DNA of 64,000 bases, from contig NZ_JBGFSP010000011.1 in the NCBI RefSeq assembly GCF_041227145.1, positions 1 through 64,000 on the forward strand. Direction: 5' to 3'. The notes under the pieces are model-generated. The model was not told where the DNA came from, searched no databases, and saw only the letters and a list, made by a program, of their open reading frames with translations. Position numbers and translations under genes: made by a program. The stretch is from Bacteroides sp. AN502(2024) (GTDB taxonomy: Bacteria; Bacteroidota; Bacteroidia; Bacteroidales; Bacteroidaceae). Numbering within the stretch: the stretch's first letter is position 1; each line of letters opens with the position of its first letter. Below are positions 33,451 to 40,390 of this stretch, piece after piece.

Positions 33451-35424
33451 TTTTTTGTTGTATCTCTTTAATGCTTCTATCGCCCTTTCATTTCCTTGAT
33501 CAGCAGACTTTTTCCACCATTCTACAGCTCTTACTATATCCTTTTTTATACCCTCGCCGTTATAATAGCAATGTCCTAAATTAAGTTGCGCATCTGCATT
33601 TCCTTGCTCAGCGGCCTTTCTATACCATTCCACCGCTTTTACCGAATCTTTTTCCACGCCTTCACCGCTATTATAACAAATTCCCAAGCAGTATTGCGCA
33701 TCTGCATCTCCTTGCTCAGCGGCCTTCCTATACCATTCCACCGCTTTTACCGAATCTTTTTCCACGCCTTCACCGCTATTATAACAAATTCCCAAGCAGC
33801 ATTGCGCATCTGCATTTCCTTGCTCAGCGGCCTTTCTATACCATTCCACCGCTTTTACCGAATCTTTTTCCACGCCTTCACCGCTATTATAACAAATTCC
33901 CAAGCAGCATTGCGCATCTGCATTTCCTTGCTCAGCGGCCTTCCTATACCATTCCACCGCTTTTACCGAATCTTTTTCCACACCGTTACCGTAATCATAG
34001 CAAACTCCCAATTTGCATTGCGCACCTGCATTTCCTTGCTCAGCGGCCTTCCTATACCATTCTACCGCTTTTACCGAATCTTTTTCCACGCCTTTACCGT
34101 AATTATAACAAATCCCCAGGCAGTATTGCGCACCTGCATTTCCTTGCTCAGCGGCCTTCCTATACCATTCCACCGCTTTTACCCAATCGCCTTCACTGAT
34201 ATTATAACACATCCCCAAGCGGTATTGCGCTTCTGCATTCCCCTGCTCAGCGGCCTTCTTATACCATTCCACCGCTTTTACCGAATCTTTTTCCACACCG
34301 TTACCGTAATCATAGCAAACTCCCAATTTGCATTGCGCAACCACATATCCTTGATTGGCAGCTTTATCCAAAAAAGGAATTGCTTCCGTATAAAGTGAAT
34401 TTTTATAATATTCCATTCCTTTCTGATATAAATCTTCAGCGGAAGAGTAAATAGATAGAGTTTGCTCCGGCTCTTTTGCATTCTCAGCCTGAATCACTTT
34501 CGTCTCCTTTTCCTCATAGGCCGTTTCCGATGATTGATGTTTCTCTTCCAAAACATAACTGTCATGCATATCCAGCAGAGAAACAAAAGCATCCACATTT
34601 TTCGGCCGGTCTTTCTTCTTCACCTGCATAGCACATTCTATGGCATTCTTCACTCCATCGGAAAGACGGGAAGGTAATACGGGAAGTCCCTCGTTCAATA
34701 CATCGCTTGCTTGCGGAGGGGTATCACCTGTCACCAGCTTGTAGAGCGTTGCCCCTAAAGAATAGATATCCGTTTGAGGTGAGAAATTGCTTACACCGCC
34801 GACGTTGTATTGCTCCATCGGGGCATAACCGTGGCTGATGCCTACGGGAGTCGTGCTTGTCTGGTCACCGCCAAAATCATATTGCTTGGAGAGGCCGAAA
34901 TCAATGAGAATGACATGACCGGAACAATCTACCATGATATTCCCCGGCTTGATATCCAAATGAAGGAGGTTTTTGCCATGTATGTAACTCAGCGCATCCG
35001 CCACCTGCCTGATATAATCCACCGCTTCCGCTTCGGACAACATGCCATCGCGGTTCACCTTTTCTGCCAAGGATTCCCCCTCGATATATTCCATCACATA
35101 ATAAGCCGTGTTGTTCTCCTTGAAGATATCGTGAATGCGGATGATATGAGGATGGTTAAGTTGCGAGATGGTGCGCGCTTCTTTGATGAACTTGGTCATA
35201 AAGCGTTCCACCACTTCCCGGTTGCTCTGTGTGCCGAGTGTGACATGACTGGTGGCTTCGTCGCGTTCGCAATACTCCTTGTAAAAGAATTCCTTGATGC
35301 AGACCTTGCGATTCAACAACTCTTGTGTGGCAAGGTAGGTGATGCCAAAGCCACCCTGTCCCAGCACTTTCTCTATTTTGTATTTGCCTCCCTGAAGGAG
35401 GGTGTTCATCTTTAATTGTCGCAT
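33412..35424 (-). CDS. Hanks-type Ser/Thr kinase 4 with Sel1 repeats, soluble
   Basis: 670 aa. The kinase domain is almost identical to kinase 3 (Lys44, HLDIKPGN 155-162, DFG 176-178). The acidic-Thr motif KETKVI has Thr308 with Ile311 at +3. The transmembrane segment present at this point in kinase 3 is absent: the sequence goes from KEPEQTLSIYSS straight to AEDLYQKG. About eight Sel1 repeats follow, several identical over long stretches, so these are probably cytosolic. The last codons come from a fragment of another gene. First kinase after the caspase gene. Confidence 0.92.
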   Translation of the reverse strand: MRQLKMNTLLQGGKYKIEKVLGQGGFGITYLATQELLNRKVCIKEFFYKEYCERDEATSHVTLGTQSNREVVERFMTKFIKEARTISQLNHPHIIRIHDIFKENNTAYYVMEYIEGESLAEKVNRDGMLSEAEAVDYIRQVADALSYIHGKNLLHLDIKPGNIMVDCSGHVILIDFGLSKQYDFGGDQTSTTPVGISHGYAPMEQYNVGGVSNFSPQTDIYSLGATLYKLVTGDTPPQASDVLNEGLPVLPSRLSDGVKNAIECAMQVKKKDRPKNVDAFVSLLDMHDSYVLEEKHQSSETAYEEKETKVIQAENAKEPEQTLSIYSSAEDLYQKGMEYYKNSLYTEAIPFLDKAANQGYVVAQCKLGVCYDYGNGVEKDSVKAVEWYKKAAEQGNAEAQYRLGMCYNISEGDWVKAVEWYRKAAEQGNAGAQYCLGICYNYGKGVEKDSVKAVEWYRKAAEQGNAGAQCKLGVCYDYGNGVEKDSVKAVEWYRKAAEQGNADAQCCLGICYNSGEGVEKDSVKAVEWYRKAAEQGNADAQCCLGICYNSGEGVEKDSVKAVEWYRKAAEQGDADAQYCLGICYNSGEGVEKDSVKAVEWYRKAAEQGNADAQLNLGHCYYNGEGIKKDIVRAVEWWKKSADQGNERAIEALKRYNKKTLKSWIMKKLKF
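33530..34350 (-). repeat. 108-bp DNA repeats encoding Sel1 units
   Basis: About eight consecutive units, several with near-identical DNA over the full 108 bases (for example those starting near 33600, 33708, 33816 and 33924); one unit is three codons short (near 34190). Such identity allows unit gain and loss by slippage or recombination. A milder array lies in kinase 3 (about 30590-31240). Confidence 0.85.
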
Positions 35425-35428
35425 CTGC

Positions 35429-35461
35429 TAATTTGTCTTTTTTACTTATCAAGACAAATTA
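35429..35461. promoter_or_regulatory. Inverted repeat upstream of kinase 4
   Basis: TAATTTGTCTT (35429-35439) and AAGACAAATTA (35451-35461) are perfect 11-bp arms around an 11-base spacer, immediately before the kinase 4 ATG. The minus-strand arm contains TTAATTTG, similar to a -7 box, with a TTTG about 20 bases further up. It could be an operator or an RNA hairpin at an internal promoter. Confidence 0.45.
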
Positions 35462-35539
35462 ATGGAGAATGAATGGAACAAACAATTTATAAACAGAATA
35501 ATGGATGAGTTGTGCGGATTAGTTGATGAAATGAAATAA
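35462..35539 (+). CDS. Possible 25-aa peptide, divergent from kinase 4
   Basis: Plus-strand frame MENEWNKQFINRIMDELCGL followed by VDEMK and TAA. It is protein-like and starts right at the inverted repeat, but it opposes all its neighbours and may be a leftover piece of a gene. Confidence 0.25.
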   Translation: MENEWNKQFINRIMDELCGLVDEMK

Positions 35540-35546
35540 GGATACG

Positions 35547-36293
35547 CTATCGTCTGTTCCAGTCGAACAGCACTGTATCATCTTCAAACTTTCCCCACAT
35601 CACGGGATGCTGCTTGCCATCGGTCTTTTCCCCAACCTTCCGGCTGACGTATCGAAACAACTCCTTAGCCGTAATTTTCCGGTTCTTGTCCGCATCGGCT
35701 CCACCACGTAACCCTCTCAAAAGATAAGTGGTGAACACCCCGTTCGCCATGAACGGGCTCTCGATGGAGGCCTCTCCGGTACGCGAAGAGAGGAACAGCA
35801 AGACATCGGGAGTATTTACAGCGTGGGAATGTATGCCGGAGGCGTTTCCCCGAATGCCGCCCGAAAAGCAAGCATCCAGGAAGAGGACTTTCCGACTTGC
35901 ACGTGACTGTTTCAAGATGCTCTGTATCTCTCGATAAGTAATCCCTTTTCCTCCTTTCGCTGGCATATCATAAGGACAAATGCCGTCCGCATAACCATGT
36001 CCGCTAAAAGCAAATACCACCATGTCGTCCTCCTTGGCACGGGAGAACTGGTCTTTCAGGCTTTTCAGCAATACAGCTTTGGTGGCATACTTGCCGGTTA
36101 TCAGAATGACATGCTTGGTCTGAAGTTTGTATAGAGCGGCTATAGCTTTCGCATCTTTCTCGGGAAGTACTAAGGAAGGAATTTCCTGATAGCCTGACAC
36201 GCCTACCACTACTACATAAACATCGCCTTTAGCCTCTCCTTCGGAACATACAAAAAGGAAAGGGAATAAGAAAAATAAAACCAGTCTGTTCAT
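35547..36293 (-). CDS. Secreted caspase-like protease (peptidase family C14)
   Basis: 248 aa from the ATG at 36293, which overlaps the upstream TGA as ATGA; an earlier in-frame start would hide the signal peptide (MNRLVLFFLFPFLFVC). Caspase/metacaspase core: VYVVVVGVSGYQEIP, catalytic His99 in FAFSGHG, catalytic Cys142 in LDACFSGG, and the late GVFTTYLLRGLRGGAD. Such proteases cut after basic or acidic residues and can trigger cell death or signalling. Export places it in the periplasm, the compartment of the kinase sensor domains. Coupled to the FHA gene. Confidence 0.9.
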   Translation of the reverse strand: MNRLVLFFLFPFLFVCSEGEAKGDVYVVVVGVSGYQEIPSLVLPEKDAKAIAALYKLQTKHVILITGKYATKAVLLKSLKDQFSRAKEDDMVVFAFSGHGYADGICPYDMPAKGGKGITYREIQSILKQSRASRKVLFLDACFSGGIRGNASGIHSHAVNTPDVLLFLSSRTGEASIESPFMANGVFTTYLLRGLRGGADADKNRKITAKELFRYVSRKVGEKTDGKQHPVMWGKFEDDTVLFDWNRR

Positions 36294-36976
36294 GTCCACT
36301 TGCATTTGCAGAAACTGCATACCGATTTGTTTGCCAATGTCTCATAAGGAACAAAGCCTAAGAAATTTCCACATTTGGGGCAGACATAATCAATCATGAA
36401 CTGCTTGTTTAGCGCCTCCATTTTTTCCGGATTCTCTTTGCTTCCTTTGTAGGATTTGGCTAAAGAATATATCAATAAAACAATGCCAGCCGTACCTACC
36501 ACAGGGGCGAAGTTACCCAGTCCCGGCAAGACGGCTGCCGTCAGGCCCACAAGTGACATCAACGTCATAGGGAGCATCCTATAAAAATTGTTTATCCCGG
36601 CTTCCTTCTGAATGGCAATTTTATCCGCAGAGTAGCGGTCGTACACAGCTTTCAGCTTGCGGAACTTTTCCTGATACTCTTTTTCAATGGAACTCAGGGT
36701 TGCTGCCTGCGATGAATGTCCCGAAGGGACAGAAACAGGAGAAGGCAACAAATCCCTTACACGGACAATGAAACTGCTGCCCAAGCGAATTTCGGTATTA
36801 ACGGTCACCTGTGTACGGACAATGCTTTTCCCATCTACAAAAGTTCCGTTGACACTCAAATTCTCCAAGGTATAAGTCCCGTCCGAATTGGAAGTTAACT
36901 TGCAATGTTCCCTGCTGACGCTTAAATCGGTAATAGCAACCGATTGTTGCCCTTTACGTCCAACAATGATTTCCAT
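36290..36976 (-). CDS. FHA-membrane-zinc ribbon protein
   Basis: 228 aa. An N-terminal FHA domain starts at once (MEIIVGRKG, SVSREHC 19-25, NGTFVDG), so the phosphothreonine pocket residues are present. A charged coiled-coil-like helix (about 95-125) leads to two hydrophobic helices (MTLMSLVGLTAAVLPGL and FAPVVGTAGIVLLIYSL). The C-terminal four-cysteine ribbon (CPKC, CSFC) ends in KCKWT. Membrane-bound reader of phosphorylated partners. Placed 2 bases after the LytTR gene and overlapping the caspase gene as ATGA, so the three are one translational unit. Confidence 0.88.
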   Translation of the reverse strand: MEIIVGRKGQQSVAITDLSVSREHCKLTSNSDGTYTLENLSVNGTFVDGKSIVRTQVTVNTEIRLGSSFIVRVRDLLPSPVSVPSGHSSQAATLSSIEKEYQEKFRKLKAVYDRYSADKIAIQKEAGINNFYRMLPMTLMSLVGLTAAVLPGLGNFAPVVGTAGIVLLIYSLAKSYKGSKENPEKMEALNKQFMIDYVCPKCGNFLGFVPYETLANKSVCSFCKCKWT

Positions 36977-36978
36977 GG

Positions 36979-37335
36979 CTATTTCTGTGTATATAAGTTT
37001 TTTAGGTTCTTCAAAGCTTCTTTTGAAACTGAAAGAGTAAACAGGTGAGGAGCTTCGAAATTGGTAAGAAGCAGTTTCTGTTTCAAAGTATTAATCTGAA
37101 AGATACATGTACTGTTGACAATATAGCGTTTTCCGATGCGGATAAAAGTCTGCGTTTGCCCTTTCAATTTTTCGTCAATCAGCGTTTCGATGTTTCCCAA
37201 ACTATATAGCAAAGTCGCTTTTGCTGCATTCGAAAATATAATGTGAGTATAATTGCCATCCGCTTCAAAATAGACGACATGGCTTAAATCCACTCTTATC
37301 AGTTCGTCCCTTGTGTTAAATAGTAGTATTTCCAT
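36979..37335 (-). CDS. Stand-alone LytTR DNA-binding protein
   Basis: 118 aa comprising only a LytTR domain (VVYFEADGNYTHIIF, TFIRIGKRYIVNSTCIFQI), without a receiver domain. Proteins of this type bind direct repeats upstream of their own or nearby operons. It is the first gene of the minus-strand island, so it is the best candidate regulator of it. How it is activated is unknown; phosphorylation by the island kinases is possible. Confidence 0.85.
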   Translation of the reverse strand: MEILLFNTRDELIRVDLSHVVYFEADGNYTHIIFSNAAKATLLYSLGNIETLIDEKLKGQTQTFIRIGKRYIVNSTCIFQINTLKQKLLLTNFEAPHLFTLSVSKEALKNLKNLYTQK

Positions 37336-37800
37336 GGCTTATGCAACGATGTACGTTTTCTCTTATAGGCTTTTACCGACAGACTCCCGGACCGGAATTT
37401 CTAAACTTTAATTAAAGGATACGCATATATAAAGAAAAAGCGCGGGAATCTGTACCTGTTACTCGTCCTGCACATCAAGGCCTTCGCATTGCCCACCATC
37501 GCTAAACGAGCAACGCAGAAGCCCACGCCGATATGTATAACAACTTGGATGTACCTTTTTAGTTTAGGCACACCAAGGACATAAACATATCCCGCAGACA
37601 CCTACTGTTGCTTTGTTTCGGCGATGGTCAAAAGTTGCGAAGTCTTGATGTGCCAAGAACAAAACGTCAAGTAAACGTCTTTCTTAATATATGTCCGTTT
37701 CCCCACCCAACCGCTTTCATAAAAACAAAGCACCGGCGTAGGAAACATCGCAAAAGTAAAAAACATTTTCCTCTAAAACAATAGTTTACCCTGAAAAAGC
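37336..37800. other. Upstream region of the signalling island
   Basis: No gene that I can support; a minus-strand frame at 37401-37601 lacks protein-like composition. A minus-strand TACTTTTG (37751-37758) with TTGTTTT about 18-20 bases upstream could be the island's promoter, giving a leader of roughly 400 nt. Confidence 0.4.
37751..37785 (-). promoter_or_regulatory. Candidate island promoter
   Basis: Minus-strand TACTTTTG fits TAnnTTTG exactly; a TTGTTTT stretch lies in the -33 position. It points toward the LytTR gene. Its long distance from that gene is the main doubt. Confidence 0.4.
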
Positions 37801-38047
37801 AGGATAGTTGTACGGCTCTTTCCATTAAAACCTGTTTTGTTTTCTCAAAAATGGTCTTATTTTATGGGCCACAGCCGACACCATGTCGATGCAGAAAGAC
37901 ATCATATCAGGAGTTCTTCTCTATGTTTGAAAGGCACAAAACATCTGCCATCTGCAACAAAATCATGCTAAATCGATGAACACAAGAGACTTATGCTGTT
38001 GCAGATACCTGTTGCAGTATGTTGCAGATAAAGTTATCTGCAACATA
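37801..38047 (+). repeat. Left arm of a long interrupted inverted repeat
   Basis: Contains, in order, AGGATAGTTG...CGGCTCTTTCCATT (37801-37826), ATCTGCCATCTGCAACA (37943-37959) and TTATGCTGTTGCAGATACCT (37991-38010). The same blocks occur in the same order on the opposite strand at 39922-40160. The inner end holds a perfect palindrome TATGTTGCAGATAA-AG-TTATCTGCAACATA (38018-38047). Confidence 0.75.
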
Positions 38048-38185
38048 CTATTCAAATACCGGATTAGTACAGTTTGCCTACACACCGCACAATGTTTATG
38101 TAGTGCAAACAAGTATTCAAACCGATAAAATGTCTTATACGGATTTAGGTTGACACCTTTTTAGAGACATAAAAAAAGAAAAATT

Positions 38186-38563
38186 ATGTCTAAATTATCT
38201 CGTAAGATTTATTCTGAGACTTTCAAATTGGAAGTTCTCCGTGATTACTTCAGTAGCGGTTTGTCAATGTTTGCTACTGCCAAGAAATGGGGTTTACCCA
38301 ACCATACTTATATTCTGCGTTGGCAAAAGTGTTATGCAATTGATTCGGATTCCTTATCTTTGTCCCCCGAACTTCTGTCAGATCTTCAAATGAAAAAGAA
38401 TCCAAAATCAAAATCTAAAGAAGAACTTCTTGAAGCGGAAAATTTGCGTCTGAGAAAGGCTTTGGAACTTGAAAAACTTCGTTCCCATGCCTTTGAAAGA
38501 CTGATTGAACTCACAGAAAGAGAAGAAGGGATTTCCATCTTAAAAAAAGATGGTGCCAAATAG
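38186..38563 (+). CDS. IS3-family transposase OrfA
   Basis: 125 aa. A helix-turn-helix (YSETFKLEVLRDYFSSGLSM, TAKKWGLPNHTYILRWQK) and a leucine-zipper-like coiled coil (LLEAENLRLRKALELEKLRS). It binds the IS ends and is made alone or as a fusion with OrfB through frameshifting near its stop. Confidence 0.93.
   Translation: MSKLSRKIYSETFKLEVLRDYFSSGLSMFATAKKWGLPNHTYILRWQKCYAIDSDSLSLSPELLSDLQMKKNPKSKSKEELLEAENLRLRKALELEKLRSHAFERLIELTEREEGISILKKDGAK
38542..38549 (+). promoter_or_regulatory. Programmed -1 frameshift site of the IS3 element
   Basis: A run of seven A followed by G, five codons before the OrfA stop. Slipping back one base enters the OrfB frame, which is open from here (RWCQIVTGLREEFPHISVKT), giving the OrfAB transposase expected for IS3. 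Confidence 0.75.
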
Positions 38564-38598
38564 TCACCGGCCTTCGTGAAGAGTTTCCTCACATCAGT

Positions 38599-39441
38599 GT
38601 GAAAACCCTTTGCGGACTGTTTGGCATGTCTTCCCAGGCCTATTACAAAAAGAAAAAAAATCTTTTGTCGCGTCATCAGATCAGAACAGCCATCTTGGAT
38701 GCCGTCTTCTTCTACCGCTCAAAGGCTCCGGGCATCGGTGGTTTGAAATTATACCATGAGCTCCGCTCCCTTTATGGAAGCGAGATAACCGGAGGGCGGG
38801 ATGCCTTCCTTCATCTGCTGCGTTCGGAACGCCTTATGCTGCCCCCGAAGAAACCCAGGCATACGACGGACTCCCACCATCTTTACAAGAAGTATCCGAA
38901 TCTGATCAAGGGGGTAACGGCACAATACCCGAACCATATCTGGGTATGTGACATCACTTACATCTGGATTGAAGGTGGCGTATGCTACCTCCATCTTGTA
39001 ACGGACATGTACTCACATGCCGTTTTAGGATGGGTGCTCTCTCCCAGTTTGCATGCCGAATATACGCTACAGGCACTGGAACAGGCCATCAATGAGGCCG
39101 GAGGTGGCAATCTTTGCGGCACAATCCACCATTCCGACCGGGGGGTACAGTATGCCTGCGATGCCTATATCGACACACTGGTCACTCATCATATACGTGT
39201 GAGCATGACTGAAGATTACAACCCGACGGACAATGCGGTAGCAGAAAGGATGAATGGCATCCTGAAAACGGAATGGATATACGGCATGTCGCTGTTCAGG
39301 GATAAAGAGATGGCACGGGAGCAGATTACGCGAATGATTGACTTCTATAATAATGGACGACCGCATATGAGCATAGGTATGAAAAAACCCATGGACGTAT
39401 ATCATGGAGAGGTGCCGGGAAAATCATTGTGGAAAAAATAA
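38599..39441 (+). CDS. IS3-family transposase OrfB
   Basis: 280 aa from a GTG, but normally made as OrfAB by the -1 frameshift at 38542. The rve/DDE domain is intact: VCDITYIWIEGG (first Asp), IHHSDRGVQYA (second Asp) and NPTDNAVAERMNGILKTEW (Glu). An HTH_21 region precedes it (YHELRSLYGSEITGGRDAFL). Confidence 0.94.
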   Translation: MKTLCGLFGMSSQAYYKKKKNLLSRHQIRTAILDAVFFYRSKAPGIGGLKLYHELRSLYGSEITGGRDAFLHLLRSERLMLPPKKPRHTTDSHHLYKKYPNLIKGVTAQYPNHIWVCDITYIWIEGGVCYLHLVTDMYSHAVLGWVLSPSLHAEYTLQALEQAINEAGGGNLCGTIHHSDRGVQYACDAYIDTLVTHHIRVSMTEDYNPTDNAVAERMNGILKTEWIYGMSLFRDKEMAREQITRMIDFYNNGRPHMSIGMKKPMDVYHGEVPGKSLWKK

Positions 39442-39718
39442 GGTTCCATATGATAAATAAATACTATATTTGCGATACCGAGAACCCGGGACATGACGGT
39501 TTAAGCCATTGTCTCACAAAAGCCAATAGGGTGTCGAACCCTATTGACTTTTACCGAGAGCCCGAGCACACTCAGATTTGTCCATTGTTTTTACGTATGA
39601 CAACTATCTTAGGAGCAAAGGGAAGAAACTAACAACTGTTTTAGTTATGAATAACAGAATGTGACAACTTATTTAGTAACTAGCCTCTAAAAGTGACAAC
39701 CATTTCTAGTATAAGTCA

Positions 39719-39830
39719 AAACAAAGTGTTCCACCGTATTGAAACAAAGTGTTCCACCGTATTGAAACAAAGTGTTCACCGTATTGAAACAAAGTGTTCA
39801 GCGCCTTGAAACAAAGTGGTTCTGAAGTAA
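39719..39830. repeat. 22-23 bp tandem repeat, five units
   Basis: Units AAACAAAGTGTTCCACCGTA plus TTG start at 39719, 39742, 39765, 39787 and 39809; the third loses a C and the last two diverge. The stretch from the IS3 end to the right repeat arm is otherwise empty. Confidence 0.9.
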
Positions 39831-39921
39831 CAACAAATACAAAATAGCAAAACATACGAGTTTACTTGTGAGATTGAAAGAGTAGTTTATCATGTTGTCA
39901 GACCATCATGAGCTAAAACAG

Positions 39922-40160
39922 ATATGTTGCAGATACTTGACCTGCAACCTATCTGCAACAGGTATCTGCAACGCCATAAGCCATTATATTTCAATTAGAT
40001 ACAACGAAATTGTTGCAGATGGCAGATAATTACCATAAATATATTCTTTTGTATAGGAATCGGATGTAGGTTCCTCCGGATTACCCGGCTCGCATTGGAC
40101 CGGATAAGGGGCAGTATGGCTATATTTTTATCTTAAATGGAAAGAGCCGTGGGATAGTTG
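39922..40160 (-). repeat. Right arm of the long interrupted inverted repeat
   Basis: The minus strand carries the same blocks as 37801-38047: CGGCTCTTTCCATT near 40136-40150, ATCTGCCATCTGCAACA near 40011-40028, and TTATGGCGTTGCAGATACCT near 39960-39979. Intervening DNA differs, so these are old copies. The outer block lies about 35 bases from the integrase start remnant. Confidence 0.75.
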
Positions 40161-40182
40161 CATTAAAATCATAAAATGTTTG

Positions 40183-40275
40183 ATAAGTTTCACTCATTCG
40201 GTTTTCCGGTTTACACACTGGTTTACACAAATGCTGTAAAACGTTATTTTTATAAAGAAAAAAGAGGATATTCAA
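40183..40275 (-). pseudogene. 5' remnant of an integrase gene with its upstream region
   Basis: The minus-strand ATG at 40197 reads MSET and then diverges, while the upstream DNA (CCGGTTTACACACTGGTTTA, then TTTATAAAGAAAAAAG) matches the region before the integrase fragment at 42181 (MSETIKVV). Only the promoter-proximal part of this second integrase is left. The rest of 40276-40390 is empty. Confidence 0.65.
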
Positions 40276-40390
40276 TATTTTGGATCCAATTTCAACACCG
40301 TCAATACGGCATCAAAAAATCCGTTTTCTTCCGGGAGTTCATATAAAAAACACTCATAATCGTAATTTTATTTGGGTGTAAATGGATGGA

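Larger units (their letters stand above)
38148..39701 (+). mobile_element. IS3-family insertion sequence
   Basis: Two overlapping-frame transposase genes. Candidate ends are GGTTGACACCTTTTTAGAG (38148) and the imperfect complement CCTCTAAAAGTGACAACC ending at 39701. Boundaries are uncertain because 260 bases separate the transposase stop from the proposed right end, long for IS3. No clear target duplication found. Confidence 0.75.

Noticed and set aside
33586..34398. Plus-strand 270-codon repeat-rich frame, and a similar one at 30674-31279
   Set aside because: These are mirror images of the Sel1 repeats on the opposite strand; the periodic DNA keeps the frame open without coding value.
20406..37335. 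Type VI secretion or TerY-P (vWA-PP2C-kinase) locus
   Set aside because: No Hcp, VgrG, sheath, TssJLM-like or vWA-domain gene is visible; only the kinase, phosphatase and FHA parts match.
37401..37601. 66-codon minus-strand gene before the LytTR gene
   Set aside because: Composition is not protein-like and there is no start context; it lies in the proposed leader region.
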